From Streptomyces sp. PsTaAH-137 (GTDB taxonomy: Bacteria; Actinomycetota; Actinomycetes; Streptomycetales; Streptomycetaceae), in NCBI RefSeq assembly GCF_003259365.1, contig NZ_QLLY01000028.1, positions 33,878-97,877 on the forward strand: a stretch of 64,000 nt of DNA, given 5' to 3'. Positions 1 to 7,682 of the stretch are shown piece after piece; the stretch's first letter is position 1; each line of letters opens with the position of its first letter. The position numbers and the translations under genes are program-made. The notes under the pieces are model-generated. The model was not told the DNA's origin, made no database searches, and saw nothing but the letters and a program-made list of their open reading frames with translations.

Positions 1-221
1 TGATGGCGCACGGCGGGGTCATCGAGGTGCCGATCACCCCGAACAACCCGGTGCACGTCGACCCCCAGGCGTACGTCGCCCACCACGGCGACGTGCGCAA
101 CAAGCTGTCGACGGCGCTCGGCTGGCGGGACATGGTGGGGCGCGGCAGCGGCGAGGCGTTCCAGCTGGAGCTGAGCGGGAGCGGTGCGGTGTACGTACAG
201 GCGTCGGAGGAGAAGCTGTGA
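1..221 (+). CDS. AIM24 family protein, C-terminal fragment (cut by window start)
   Basis: The reading frame is open to the left edge, so only the C-terminal part (about 72 residues) is visible. Visible motifs such as VDPQAYVAHHGDV followed by a Gly-rich strand and VYVQASEEKL match the end of the AIM24 beta-sandwich family, and the next gene has the parallel stretch VDPQALVGWADCPSP. The biochemical role of bacterial AIM24 proteins is unknown. The stop codon overlaps the GTG start of the next gene by 4 bases, so the two are translationally coupled paralogues. The ATG at position 3 is probably internal. Confidence 0.75.
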   Translation, partial: MAHGGVIEVPITPNNPVHVDPQAYVAHHGDVRNKLSTALGWRDMVGRGSGEAFQLELSGSGAVYVQASEEKL

Positions 222-1009
222 ACCACCCCATGCCCGCGGGCCCGGTGATCCACGACCCCAGGACACTGCCGGTCGACGACAACGTCAACGCGTACACCTT
301 CTGCGTGGAACTGAAGAGCAGTCAGTGGTTCCTGCAGAAGGGCAAGATGATCGCCTACTACGGGCGGATGGAGTTCAACGGGATCGGGCACGGGCGGCTC
401 GACCGCCTGGTGCGCACCTCGTTCCATTCGCCGTTGCACGCGAGCGACTGGGTGGTGGCGGAGGGCAGCGGCAAGATGCTCCTCGCGGACCGGGCGTTCG
501 ACGTCAACTCCTACGACCTGGACGACGGCAACCTGACCATCCGCGCGGGCAATCTGCTCGCTTTTCAGCCAAGTCTCGCGCTCAAGCAGTCCATCGTGCC
601 CGGCTTTCTCACACTCATTGGCACTGGCAAATTCGTCGCGGCTTCAAACGGTCCGGTCGTCTTCATGGAGCCGCCGATCCGCGTCGATCCGCAGGCGCTC
701 GTCGGCTGGGCCGACTGCCCGTCCCCCTGCCATCACTACGACCACGGCTACCTGACCGGGGTCATCGGCGGTCTACGTGCGATGACGGGGATCGGCGGGG
801 TCAGCGGCGAGGAGCACCAGTTCGAATTCGTGGGCGCGGGCACGGTGCTGCTGCAGTCGAGCGAGGCGCTGATGCCGGAGGCCGCCACGGGTGACGTACC
901 TCACCAAGCGGGTGTTCCGGGCGGTGGTTCGGGGCCGGGCGCGGGCCCGTCACCGACACCGAGGCTTCCCGGACAGCTCGGAGACCTCCAGCGTCGCTTC
1001 GGGCTGTGA
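218..1009 (+). CDS. AIM24 family protein
   Basis: A complete 263-residue protein begins at a GTG that overlaps the previous stop (GTGA). It is a predicted all-beta AIM24 protein: NAYTFCVELKSSQWFLQKGKM near the start, VDPQALVGW at about 154-162, and a closing LLQSSEAL strand near 225. The final 35 residues are Gly/Pro/Ala-rich and probably disordered. No signal peptide or membrane segment is evident. It is a tandem paralogue of the preceding partial gene. AIM24 was named from a yeast mitochondrial protein; bacterial members have no assigned reaction, so no function is proposed. Confidence 0.85.
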   Translation: MNHPMPAGPVIHDPRTLPVDDNVNAYTFCVELKSSQWFLQKGKMIAYYGRMEFNGIGHGRLDRLVRTSFHSPLHASDWVVAEGSGKMLLADRAFDVNSYDLDDGNLTIRAGNLLAFQPSLALKQSIVPGFLTLIGTGKFVAASNGPVVFMEPPIRVDPQALVGWADCPSPCHHYDHGYLTGVIGGLRAMTGIGGVSGEEHQFEFVGAGTVLLQSSEALMPEAATGDVPHQAGVPGGGSGPGAGPSPTPRLPGQLGDLQRRFGL

Positions 1010-1024
1010 GCGGTAGTCTGCGGA

Positions 1025-1053
1025 GTGTGACGTCGAACGCGTGAACGTCACAC
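1025..1053. promoter_or_regulatory. Inverted repeat upstream of marR
   Basis: GTGTGACGT (1025-1033) is matched by ACGTCACAC (1045-1053), a perfect 9-base inverted repeat with an 11-base spacer. It sits 47 bases before the MarR-family start codon and 16 bases after the AIM24 stop. It could be an operator for the regulator or a terminator of the AIM24 pair; it has no following T tract. Confidence 0.45.
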
Positions 1054-1099
1054 CCCTCACCTTCGTTCACCTTTCAACTTCTTAGGTAGAATCGATTCC

Positions 1100-1576
1100 A
1101 TGGAGACCGAGACGGCCACGAAGTGGCTGACCGACGAGGAACAGTGCGCCTGGCGCACCCACCTGGAGGTCAACAGGCTGCTGAACTACCAGCTGGAGAA
1201 AGACCTCCAGCCCTTCGGCCTGACGATGAACGACTACGAGATTCTGGTGAACCTCTCCGAAGCGGATGAGCACCGGATGCGGATGAGCGACCTGGCTGCG
1301 GCGACCCTGCAGTCCAAGAGCCGGCTCTCGCACCAGATCACCCGGATGGAGAACGCGGGCCTGGTCCGCCGCGAGAACTGCGAGTCCGACCGGCGCGGCC
1401 TGTACACGGTCCTCACCGAGTTCGGCCTGGAGACCATGCGGAAGGTCGCCCCGTTCCATGTGGCGTCCGTGCGGCAGCACTTCGTGGATCTTGTCTCGCC
1501 GGAGGCGCTGAGCGAGCTCCACAAGGCGCTCGCACCCATCGCCGAGCACCTGCGTTCGCAGCGCGGCAAACCGTGA
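1100..1576 (+). CDS. MarR family transcriptional regulator
   Basis: This is a 158-residue winged-helix regulator of typical MarR length. The conserved segment from about 66 to 110 (MRMSDLAAATLQSKSRLSHQ, then a wing containing NCESDRRGLYTVLTEFG) is the MarR DNA-binding core, and the flanking N- and C-terminal helices form the dimer interface. MarR proteins usually repress nearby genes and release DNA on binding a ligand; the ligand is not predictable here. The ATG start follows an AT-rich stretch (1075-1095) unusual for this GC-rich DNA, which may contain its own promoter or operator. It converges with the histidine kinase gene downstream. Confidence 0.93.
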   Translation: METETATKWLTDEEQCAWRTHLEVNRLLNYQLEKDLQPFGLTMNDYEILVNLSEADEHRMRMSDLAAATLQSKSRLSHQITRMENAGLVRRENCESDRRGLYTVLTEFGLETMRKVAPFHVASVRQHFVDLVSPEALSELHKALAPIAEHLRSQRGKP

Positions 1577-1641
1577 CACCTGCGAACGTCTGAGGTTGCA
1601 GTCCCCGGAGGACCGCCGACCTCCCCCGTGGATACCCGCCA

Positions 1642-3054
1642 TCATCCGGCGGGCAGCCGCAGTTCGAACAGTGCCCCGCCCTGCGGCGCGGCGCGCACCG
1701 TCAGGGTGCCGCCGTGCCGCACGGCCACATCCCGGGCGATGGCCAGTCCGAGACCCGCTCCGCCGCCGTCCCGGGAGCGGGCGTCGTCGAGCCGGACGAA
1801 CCGCTCGAAGATCCGCTCGCGTTCCTCGGCCGGCACCCCAGCACCGTCGTCGGCGACGGTGAGGACCGCCTCGCCGCGCTCGACGCTCACGGCGACCACG
1901 ACACCGGTGCCCGCGTGCCGCTGCGCGTTGTCCACGAGATTGCCGAGCACCCGGGCCAACTGCCCGCGCGAGCCGGTGACCTGGGCCGGCTCGGCCGACT
2001 CCACCGTGACGGGCAGCCGGTCGCCCGTGCGCTGCGAGAGCTCCTCGCGCACCAGGGCCGCCAGATCCACTCCGGTGTCCGCGGGCCGCTCCCCCGCGTC
2101 GAGCCGGGCGAGCAGCAGCAGATCCGCGGCGAGTTCCTGGAGCCGCACCGTGTCCTCGACGGCGCCCGGTACGTCGAGCAGTTCCGGGTGGGCGGCGCCG
2201 ACCTCCAGCTGGGTGCGCAGGGAGGCGATGGGGCTGCGCAGTTCGTGCGAGGCGTCGGCGACGAACCGCCGCTGCCGCTCGACCGACGCCTGGAGCGCGG
2301 CCAGCGTCTCGTTGGTGGTCGCGGCCAGGCGGGCGACCTCGTCGTGCGTGTCCGGCTGCGGCACCCGGCGGCCGAGGTCCTGCGACGCGGTGATGGCGGC
2401 CATCTCGGCGCGGATGCCCTCGACGGGCCGCAGCGCGCGCCGGGTCACCAGGTACGTGACGGTGCCGACGACCACGAGCAGCAGCGGGAAGCCGATCAGC
2501 ATGGCGGTCTTCGTCGTCGTCACGGCGCTCTGCTCGGCGGTCAGCGAGGCGCCCGCGTACACGGTCAGATCGCCGTACGCGGTGTCGTCGACCTTCACCT
2601 CGGCGAACCGGTAGTCGGCGCTGTCGCCGTCCACGGTGGCGCTGCCGTCGGAATAGTCGGTGGAGCCGGACACTTTTCCGCCGCCGCGGCTGTCGTCGTC
2701 ACCGTCGTCGTCGCTGTCGTCCCGCTGTGCGGCGACGGGCTTCACGGCGTCGGTTCCGGCGCCGGAGATCCGCTCCAGGTCATCGGTGGCGGCGATCAGC
2801 CTGCCGTCGTCGTCGACGACCTGCACCGGATGGTCCTCGTCGTCGAGGTCGAGGCTGCGCGGCGCGGCCCCGCTGACCAGCGACGTGGCGACGCGGCGCG
2901 CGGCGGAGTCGGCGCCCGCCGAGGACTGTTCGCCGAGGTTGTCGCGCAGGGCGAGCAGCACGGCGGTGCCGGCCGCGACCAGCGCGACGGCGACGACGAG
3001 GGTGGCGGCGAGGGCGGCACGCGACCGTACGGAGCCGAGGAGACGCCGCCTCAT
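1642..3054 (-). CDS. Sensor histidine kinase (HAMP, HisKA)
   Basis: From the ATG at 3054 the protein is 470 residues. TM1 spans about 13-36, an acidic extracytoplasmic domain (with runs of Asp near 113-121) follows, TM2 is about 193-213, then HAMP, then the HisKA H-box ASHELRSP with His270, an N-box NLVDNAQRH, and ATP-lid motifs DDGAGVP and GGAGLGLAIA. It therefore has all parts of an active class I kinase. The start overlaps the response regulator stop by 4 bases (ATGA), so the pair is co-translated. A longer in-frame start at 3180 lies inside the regulator gene and is rejected. The acidic sensor domain suggests a cationic or metal signal, but that is inference. Confidence 0.95.
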   Translation of the reverse strand: MRRRLLGSVRSRAALAATLVVAVALVAAGTAVLLALRDNLGEQSSAGADSAARRVATSLVSGAAPRSLDLDDEDHPVQVVDDDGRLIAATDDLERISGAGTDAVKPVAAQRDDSDDDGDDDSRGGGKVSGSTDYSDGSATVDGDSADYRFAEVKVDDTAYGDLTVYAGASLTAEQSAVTTTKTAMLIGFPLLLVVVGTVTYLVTRRALRPVEGIRAEMAAITASQDLGRRVPQPDTHDEVARLAATTNETLAALQASVERQRRFVADASHELRSPIASLRTQLEVGAAHPELLDVPGAVEDTVRLQELAADLLLLARLDAGERPADTGVDLAALVREELSQRTGDRLPVTVESAEPAQVTGSRGQLARVLGNLVDNAQRHAGTGVVVAVSVERGEAVLTVADDGAGVPAEERERIFERFVRLDDARSRDGGGAGLGLAIARDVAVRHGGTLTVRAAPQGGALFELRLPAG

Positions 3055-3722
3055 CGGGGGAGCTCCAGCCGGTAGCCGGCGCCGCGCACGGTCCGGATGA
3101 GGGACGCGCCGAGCTTGCGGCGCAGGGCGCTGACGTAGACCTCGACGATGTTGGGATCGCCCTCGTAGGCGAAGTCCCACACGTGCTCCAGGATGTCGCC
3201 CTTGGACACCACCTCACCGGCCCGCGCGACGAGTTGCTCCAGCACCGCGAACTCCTTGGTGGTGAGCGGCACTTCACCGTCCTCGGCGTGCGTGACCCGG
3301 CGGGCGGCCGTGTCGACGGCGTACGGGCCGACGGTGTGCACGGGGTTGGCCCGGCCCGCGCTGCCGCGCCGCCGCAGCAGCGCCTTCACGCGCGCGACGA
3401 GCACGACGTACGAGAACGGCTTGGTGAGGTAGTCGTCGGCGCCCGTGTCCAGCCCCTCGGCCTCGTCGTACTCGCCGTCCTTCGCGGTGAGCATCAGGAT
3501 CGGCACGTCGTTCCCGGCGGCGCGCAGGGCGGCGCAGACCCGGTAGCCGTTCATGCCGGGCAGCATGATGTCCAGGACGATCAGGTCGTACGGGGACTCG
3601 CTCGCGCGGTGCAGTCCTTCGAGGCCGTCGTGGACCACGTCGACGGCGTATCCCTCGGCGGTCAGTCCCTTGGCGAGCGACAGAGCCAGCCGCTTCTCGT
3701 CCTCCACGATCAACAGGCGCAT
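3051..3722 (-). CDS. OmpR family response regulator
   Basis: The protein has 223 residues: an N-terminal receiver (phospho-acceptor Asp51 in LIVLDIMLPGMNG, switch Lys101 in LTKPFS) and a C-terminal winged-helix OmpR/PhoB DNA-binding domain ending VRGAGYRLELPR. It is the partner of the histidine kinase that overlaps its 3' end. It is transcribed divergently from the PepSY-domain gene, and the 112-base gap between them carries three direct TTCAGC repeats one helical turn apart, the pattern expected for OmpR-type dimers. Autoregulation and activation of the PepSY gene are likely. Confidence 0.96.
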   Translation of the reverse strand: MRLLIVEDEKRLALSLAKGLTAEGYAVDVVHDGLEGLHRASESPYDLIVLDIMLPGMNGYRVCAALRAAGNDVPILMLTAKDGEYDEAEGLDTGADDYLTKPFSYVVLVARVKALLRRRGSAGRANPVHTVGPYAVDTAARRVTHAEDGEVPLTTKEFAVLEQLVARAGEVVSKGDILEHVWDFAYEGDPNIVEVYVSALRRKLGASLIRTVRGAGYRLELPR

Positions 3723-3745
3723 GGGGTTCAGGGTCGCAGGTGGTT

Positions 3746-3784
3746 CCTGAAGTCTTCTTCAGCTTCCTTCAGCGGGGCTTCAGC
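3746..3784. promoter_or_regulatory. Phased TTCAGC direct repeats, candidate OmpR-type box
   Basis: TTCAGC occurs at 3758-3763, 3768-3773 and 3779-3784, so starts are 10 and 11 bases apart. An inverted half (CTGAAG) lies at 3747-3752. OmpR/PhoB-family regulators bind direct half-sites at this spacing. The site is centred between the divergent regulator (starts 3722, minus) and PepSY gene (starts 3835, plus), and the neighbouring regulator is the obvious candidate ligand. Confidence 0.6.
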
Positions 3785-3834
3785 ATCACTCGGGCACCTT
3801 GGTCCTCGTCGAACTCCACGAAGGGACGGACCCC

Positions 3835-4464
3835 ATGAAGCGCCGTACGACCGTCATCTCCGCCATCGCCGCCGTCGCGCTGATCGGCGGAGGAACCGCC
3901 ACGGCGGTCGCCCTCTCCGACGACGGGAACCCGGACACCACCGCCTCCCGGTCGAGCGTGACCGTCAAGGACGACGGCGTCAGTGACGCCCAGGAGAACG
4001 CCAACGAGGCCAAGGGCGCACGGATCACCGCCGAGGACGCCATCGCCGCCGCCCTGAAGCACACCCCGGGCGTCGCCGCCGAGGCGGACCTCGACTCCGA
4101 CGACGGCCGCCTCGTCTGGGACGTCGACGTGATCGGCTCCGGCGCCGCCCGGCACCACATCGAGGTCGACCCCGGCACCGGGAAGGTGCTCGGCTCGCAC
4201 GTCGAGAAGGACGATGACGACGACGACCCCGCGCGGGCCGCCGCCGCCCTGAAGAACGCGTCGACCTCGGCCTCGGACGCCGCGCGGGTCGCTGCCGCGA
4301 AGGGGACGGTGACGTCGGTGGACGCGGATATCGACGGTGCCGGCGCCGGCGCCGTGACCGTGTGGGAGGTCGAGACGACGTCGGCGAACGGGGTCGAACA
4401 CGACTGGCACGTCGACCTCAGCTCGGGCGCCCTGACCGTGGACCGCTCGTCGGACGACGACTGA
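3835..4464 (+). CDS. Exported PepSY domain protein
   Basis: Starting at ATG 3835 (preceded by an AAGGGACGG ribosome site) the protein is 209 residues. A basic start and hydrophobic segment (about 7-27) form a signal peptide or membrane anchor. Two PepSY-like repeats follow: one with ITAEDAIAAALKHTPG and a second starting near DAARVAAAKG. Asp clusters (KDDDDDDP in the middle, SSDDD at the end) make it very acidic. PepSY domains are commonly found in secreted or membrane-tethered inhibitors and sensors. Its divergent placement next to a two-component system and the shared TTCAGC repeats suggest it is a regulon member or an accessory modulator of the kinase. Confidence 0.88.
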   Translation: MKRRTTVISAIAAVALIGGGTATAVALSDDGNPDTTASRSSVTVKDDGVSDAQENANEAKGARITAEDAIAAALKHTPGVAAEADLDSDDGRLVWDVDVIGSGAARHHIEVDPGTGKVLGSHVEKDDDDDDPARAAAALKNASTSASDAARVAAAKGTVTSVDADIDGAGAGAVTVWEVETTSANGVEHDWHVDLSSGALTVDRSSDDD

Positions 4465-4485
4465 CGACACCCGGTGACCGCGTCC

Positions 4486-4550
4486 CGCGCAGTTCCCCGC
4501 GCCCCCTGGAGCGAGCGAAGCTCGCTTTCAGGGGCGCGGGGAACTGCGCG
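4486..4550. terminator. Bidirectional terminator built from a dispersed repeat
   Basis: A perfect 20-base inverted repeat (4486-4505 against 4531-4550; right arm GGGGCGCGGGGAACTGCGCG) encloses a second small hairpin made of AGCGAG and CTCGCT. It lies between the convergent PepSY and meaB genes, as expected for a shared terminator. The arm sequence recurs in several other intergenic regions of this window (around 14.6, 14.7, 30.8 and 42.4 kb). Confidence 0.75.
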
Positions 4551-4612
4551 ACCAGCCACGACGCGACCGGCGCACGCGGGACGGTGGCGGCCCGGCAGGC
4601 GAGAAGGCGCGC

Positions 4613-5569
4613 TCAGCCCCGGGTGACGCCCTCGACGAGTTCGTCGGCGGCCCGGTACGGATCCAGGTCGCCGGAGACGATGCGCTCGGCCAGCGCGCCG
4701 AGACGGCGGTCGCCACGAAGGTCACCGATCCGCTCGCGGAGGGCGGTGACCGCGATGGTCTCCACCTCGCGGGCGGCCCGAGAAGCCCGCCGCTCGGAGA
4801 GCACCCCGTGCTCCTCCATCCACGCCCGGTGCTTCTCCAGCGCCTCGACGACCTCGTCGATCCCCTCACCCCGCGCGGCGACGGTCTTCACGATGGGCGG
4901 CCGCCAGTCACCGGCCGCCCGCGACTCCCCGAGCCCCAGCATGTGGTTCAGCTCGCGGGCGGTGGCGTCGGCGCCGTCCCGGTCCGCCTTGTTGACGACG
5001 TACACGTCACCGATCTCCAGGATCCCGGCCTTGGCGGCCTGGATCCCGTCGCCCATCCCGGGCGCGAGCAGCACCACGCTCGTATCGGCCTGCGAGGCGA
5101 TCTCCACCTCGGACTGCCCGACGCCCACGGTCTCGACCAGAACGACATCGCACCCGGCGGCGTCGAGCACCCGGATGGCCTGCGGCGCGGCCCAGGCGAG
5201 CCCGCCCAGATGCCCACGGGTGGCCATGGAGCGGATGTAGACCCCGGGGTCGGACGCGTGCTCGGACATCCGCACCCGGTCGCCGAGCAGCGCGCCCCCG
5301 CTGAACGGCGAGGACGGGTCGACGGCAAGGACCCCGACCCGCTTCCCGGCCCGCCGGTACGCGCTCACCAGCGCCGACGTCGACGTCGACTTGCCGACAC
5401 CCGGCGATCCGGTGAGCCCGACCACGTACGCGTTCCCCGTCAGCGGGGCGAGGGCGGCCATGACCTCGCGCAGCTGCGGGGACGCCCCCTCCACCAGCGA
5501 GATCAGCCGGGCCACGGCCCGTGGCCTGCCCTCTCTCGCCTGGGCGACCAGCGTGGGGACGTCCTGCAT
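4613..5569 (-). CDS. meaB: Methylmalonyl-CoA mutase-associated GTPase MeaB
   Basis: A 318-residue G3E-type P-loop GTPase of the MeaB/ArgK family. Walker A is GSPGVGKST near residue 55; the magnesium-binding and switch region contains VDPSSPFSGGALLGDR; VETVGVGQSE is the G3 region, and NKAD is the guanine-specificity motif. MeaB escorts adenosylcobalamin and protects B12-dependent acyl-CoA mutases from inactivation. ATG 5569 is preferred over the GTG three bases upstream because GGAG lies five bases before it. It follows the thiolase gene closely and is near mce, in keeping with a role in methylmalonyl-CoA metabolism; the mutase itself is not in the window. Confidence 0.95.
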   Translation of the reverse strand: MQDVPTLVAQAREGRPRAVARLISLVEGASPQLREVMAALAPLTGNAYVVGLTGSPGVGKSTSTSALVSAYRRAGKRVGVLAVDPSSPFSGGALLGDRVRMSEHASDPGVYIRSMATRGHLGGLAWAAPQAIRVLDAAGCDVVLVETVGVGQSEVEIASQADTSVVLLAPGMGDGIQAAKAGILEIGDVYVVNKADRDGADATARELNHMLGLGESRAAGDWRPPIVKTVAARGEGIDEVVEALEKHRAWMEEHGVLSERRASRAAREVETIAVTALRERIGDLRGDRRLGALAERIVSGDLDPYRAADELVEGVTRG

Positions 5570-5600
5570 CACAGCTCCGTTCCGTCAGACCCGTACCAAG

Positions 5601-5624
5601 AACCGGCGAACCGGCGAACCGGTT
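5601..5624. repeat. Short tandem repeat GAACCGGC upstream of meaB
   Basis: Three near-identical 8-base units (GAACCGGC, GAACCGGC, GAACCGGT) run in tandem from 5601 to 5624, ending in a palindromic AACCGGTT. They lie about 30 bases upstream of the meaB start and overlap the last two bases of the thiolase stop. They could be slippage-prone or a small regulatory site. Confidence 0.5.
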
Positions 5625-6825
5625 ATGGCTTGGGTACCCGCAGCACGAGCGCGTCACCCTGACCGCCGCCACCGCACAGCGCGGCCGCGCCGACACCGCC
5701 GCCGCGCCGCTTCAGCTCCAGGGCGAGGTGCAGCACGATGCGCGCGCCGGACATCCCGATCGGGTGACCCAGGGCGATGGCGCCGCCGTTGACGTTCACC
5801 TTTTCCGAGGACACGCCGAGGTCCTTCATTGACTGCACGGCGACCGCCGCGAAGGCCTCGTTGATCTCGATGAGGTCGAGGTCCTCAACGCCGAGCCCGT
5901 CCTTCTTCAGGGCGTGCCGGATGGCGTTCGACGGCTGGGACTGGAGCGAGTTGTCCGGCCCCGCCACGTTGCCGTGCGCGCCGATCTCCGCGATCCAGTC
6001 CAGGCCCAGCTCCTGGGCCTTGGCCTTGCTCATGACGACGACGGCGGCGGCACCGTCCGAGATCTGCGATGAGGTACCGGCCGTGATCGTGCCGTCCTTG
6101 GCGAAGGCGGGGCGCAGCTTGCCGAGGGACTCCGCCGTGGTCTCGGCGCGGATGCCCTCGTCCTTGCTGAACAGGACCGGGTCGCCCTTGCGCTGCGGGA
6201 TCTCGACGGGCGTGATCTCGGCCTCGAACAGGCCGTTCTTCTGCGCGGCGGCGGCCCGCTGGTGCGAGAGGGCGGCCACCTCGTCCTGCTCGGGGCGGGC
6301 GATGCCGAGCCGGGTGTTGTGCTTCTCCGTCGAGGCGCCCATGGGGATGTTCTCGAAGGAGTCCGTCAGGCCGTCGTACGCCATCGCGTCGAGCATCTCG
6401 ACCGCGCCGTACTTGTAGCCCTCGCGGGACTTCGGGAGCAGGTGCGGGGCGTTCGTCATCGACTCCTGGCCGCCCGCGACCACGATGTCGAACTCACCCG
6501 CGCGGATCAGCTGGTCGGCGAGCGCGACCGCGTCGAGGCCCGACAGGCAGACCTTGTTGATCGTGAGCGCCGGGACGTTCATCGGGATGCCCGCCTTGAC
6601 CGCGGCCTGGCGCGCCGGGATCTGCCCTGCCCCGGCCTGGAGCACCTGGCCCATGATCACGTACTGCACCTGGTCGCCACCGATACCCGCACGGTCGATG
6701 GCGGCCTTGATCGCGAAGCCGCCGAGGTCGGCTCCGGAGAAGGACTTCAGGGAACCCAGCAGCCGTCCCATGGGCGTGCGCGCGCCCGCGACGATCACTG
6801 AGGTGGTACCGGTCGTTCCAGACAT
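5623..6825 (-). CDS. Acetyl-CoA C-acetyltransferase (thiolase)
   Basis: A 400-residue thiolase II that condenses two acetyl-CoA to acetoacetyl-CoA (or the reverse). The nucleophile is Cys93 in NKVCLSGLDA, His354 lies in GGAIALGHPIGMSGAR and the second catalytic Cys384 lies in AALCGGGGQGD. Length and motifs are complete. It precedes meaB on the same strand. With 3-hydroxybutyryl-CoA dehydrogenase (24.2 kb) and mce it fits the acetoacetyl-CoA entry to the ethylmalonyl-CoA pathway or polyhydroxybutyrate and fatty-acid turnover. It is divergent from mce, with a 138-base shared promoter region. Confidence 0.95.
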   Translation of the reverse strand: MSGTTGTTSVIVAGARTPMGRLLGSLKSFSGADLGGFAIKAAIDRAGIGGDQVQYVIMGQVLQAGAGQIPARQAAVKAGIPMNVPALTINKVCLSGLDAVALADQLIRAGEFDIVVAGGQESMTNAPHLLPKSREGYKYGAVEMLDAMAYDGLTDSFENIPMGASTEKHNTRLGIARPEQDEVAALSHQRAAAAQKNGLFEAEITPVEIPQRKGDPVLFSKDEGIRAETTAESLGKLRPAFAKDGTITAGTSSQISDGAAAVVVMSKAKAQELGLDWIAEIGAHGNVAGPDNSLQSQPSNAIRHALKKDGLGVEDLDLIEINEAFAAVAVQSMKDLGVSSEKVNVNGGAIALGHPIGMSGARIVLHLALELKRRGGGVGAAALCGGGGQGDALVLRVPKP

Positions 6826-6963
6826 GAGGCACAGCCCCTTGGGAGATGAGGAGTGAACGAGGGTTTACTCGAATGTACTGAGCGGTACGCCGCCCGTCAC
6901 CGGCCAGTGAATGTGATCGCGCGCACGTTGCGTAACCACGACGACCCGCGCTGCACTTGACCC

Positions 6964-7404
6964 ATGCTGACGCGAATCGACCACATCGGGATCGCCTGCC
7001 ACGACCTGGACGCGACCGTCGAGTTCTACCGGGCCACGTACGGATTCGAGGTGTTCCACACCGAGGTCAACGAGGAGCAGGGCGTGCGCGAGGCCATGCT
7101 CAAGATCAACGAGACCAGTGACGGCGGGGCGTCCTACCTCCAGCTCCTGGAACCGACCCGCGAGGACTCCGCGGTGGGCAAATGGCTGGCCAAGAACGGT
7201 GAGGGCGTGCACCACATCGCCTTCGGTACGGCCGATGTCGACGCGGACGCCGACGCCATCAGGGGCAAGGGCGTACGCGTCCTGTACGACGAGCCCCGGC
7301 GGGGTTCGATGGGGTCCCGCATCACGTTCCTGCACCCCAAGGACTGCCACGGTGTGCTGACCGAACTCGTCACCTCCGCCCCCCAGGAGTCGGCCGACCA
7401 CTGA
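6964..7404 (+). CDS. mce: Methylmalonyl-CoA epimerase
   Basis: A 146-residue vicinal oxygen chelate protein that interconverts (2R)- and (2S)-methylmalonyl-CoA. The signature is IDHIGIACHDLDATVEFY at 5-22 with metal ligand His7; VHHIAFGTADVDA in the second half carries another ligand and FLHPKDCHGVLTEL the closing strand with a catalytic Glu. It is divergent from the thiolase gene and lies just upstream of scy. The epimerase supplies the correct isomer for the B12-dependent mutase, for which MeaB (4.6 kb) and adenosyltransferase (25.6 kb) are the helper functions. Confidence 0.95.
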   Translation: MLTRIDHIGIACHDLDATVEFYRATYGFEVFHTEVNEEQGVREAMLKINETSDGGASYLQLLEPTREDSAVGKWLAKNGEGVHHIAFGTADVDADADAIRGKGVRVLYDEPRRGSMGSRITFLHPKDCHGVLTELVTSAPQESADH

Positions 7405-7682
7405 CCTCCGCATACTCGGGCCGGTAGGGTTGGGGAGCGACTGCCGCAACCTGCGGGCGGTCGTGGGCCGGGGTCCGGGTATCGGGGGACGAGGGTCGGG
7501 GCAAAAGGGCCGGAACACATGGGTCCCGAGCGCCGACTGCGTACTCCTTGTCGATCTGACACCATTCCCCGGGGGCCCCGTTCGGCGTACGGACGGAGCT
7601 CGTAGGGAAGAACCTGCGACCAGGAGTGGGGTCTCCCCTGCTCGAGCGAATTCGAGAGCTTGGGGAAGGACGGGACCGCGCA

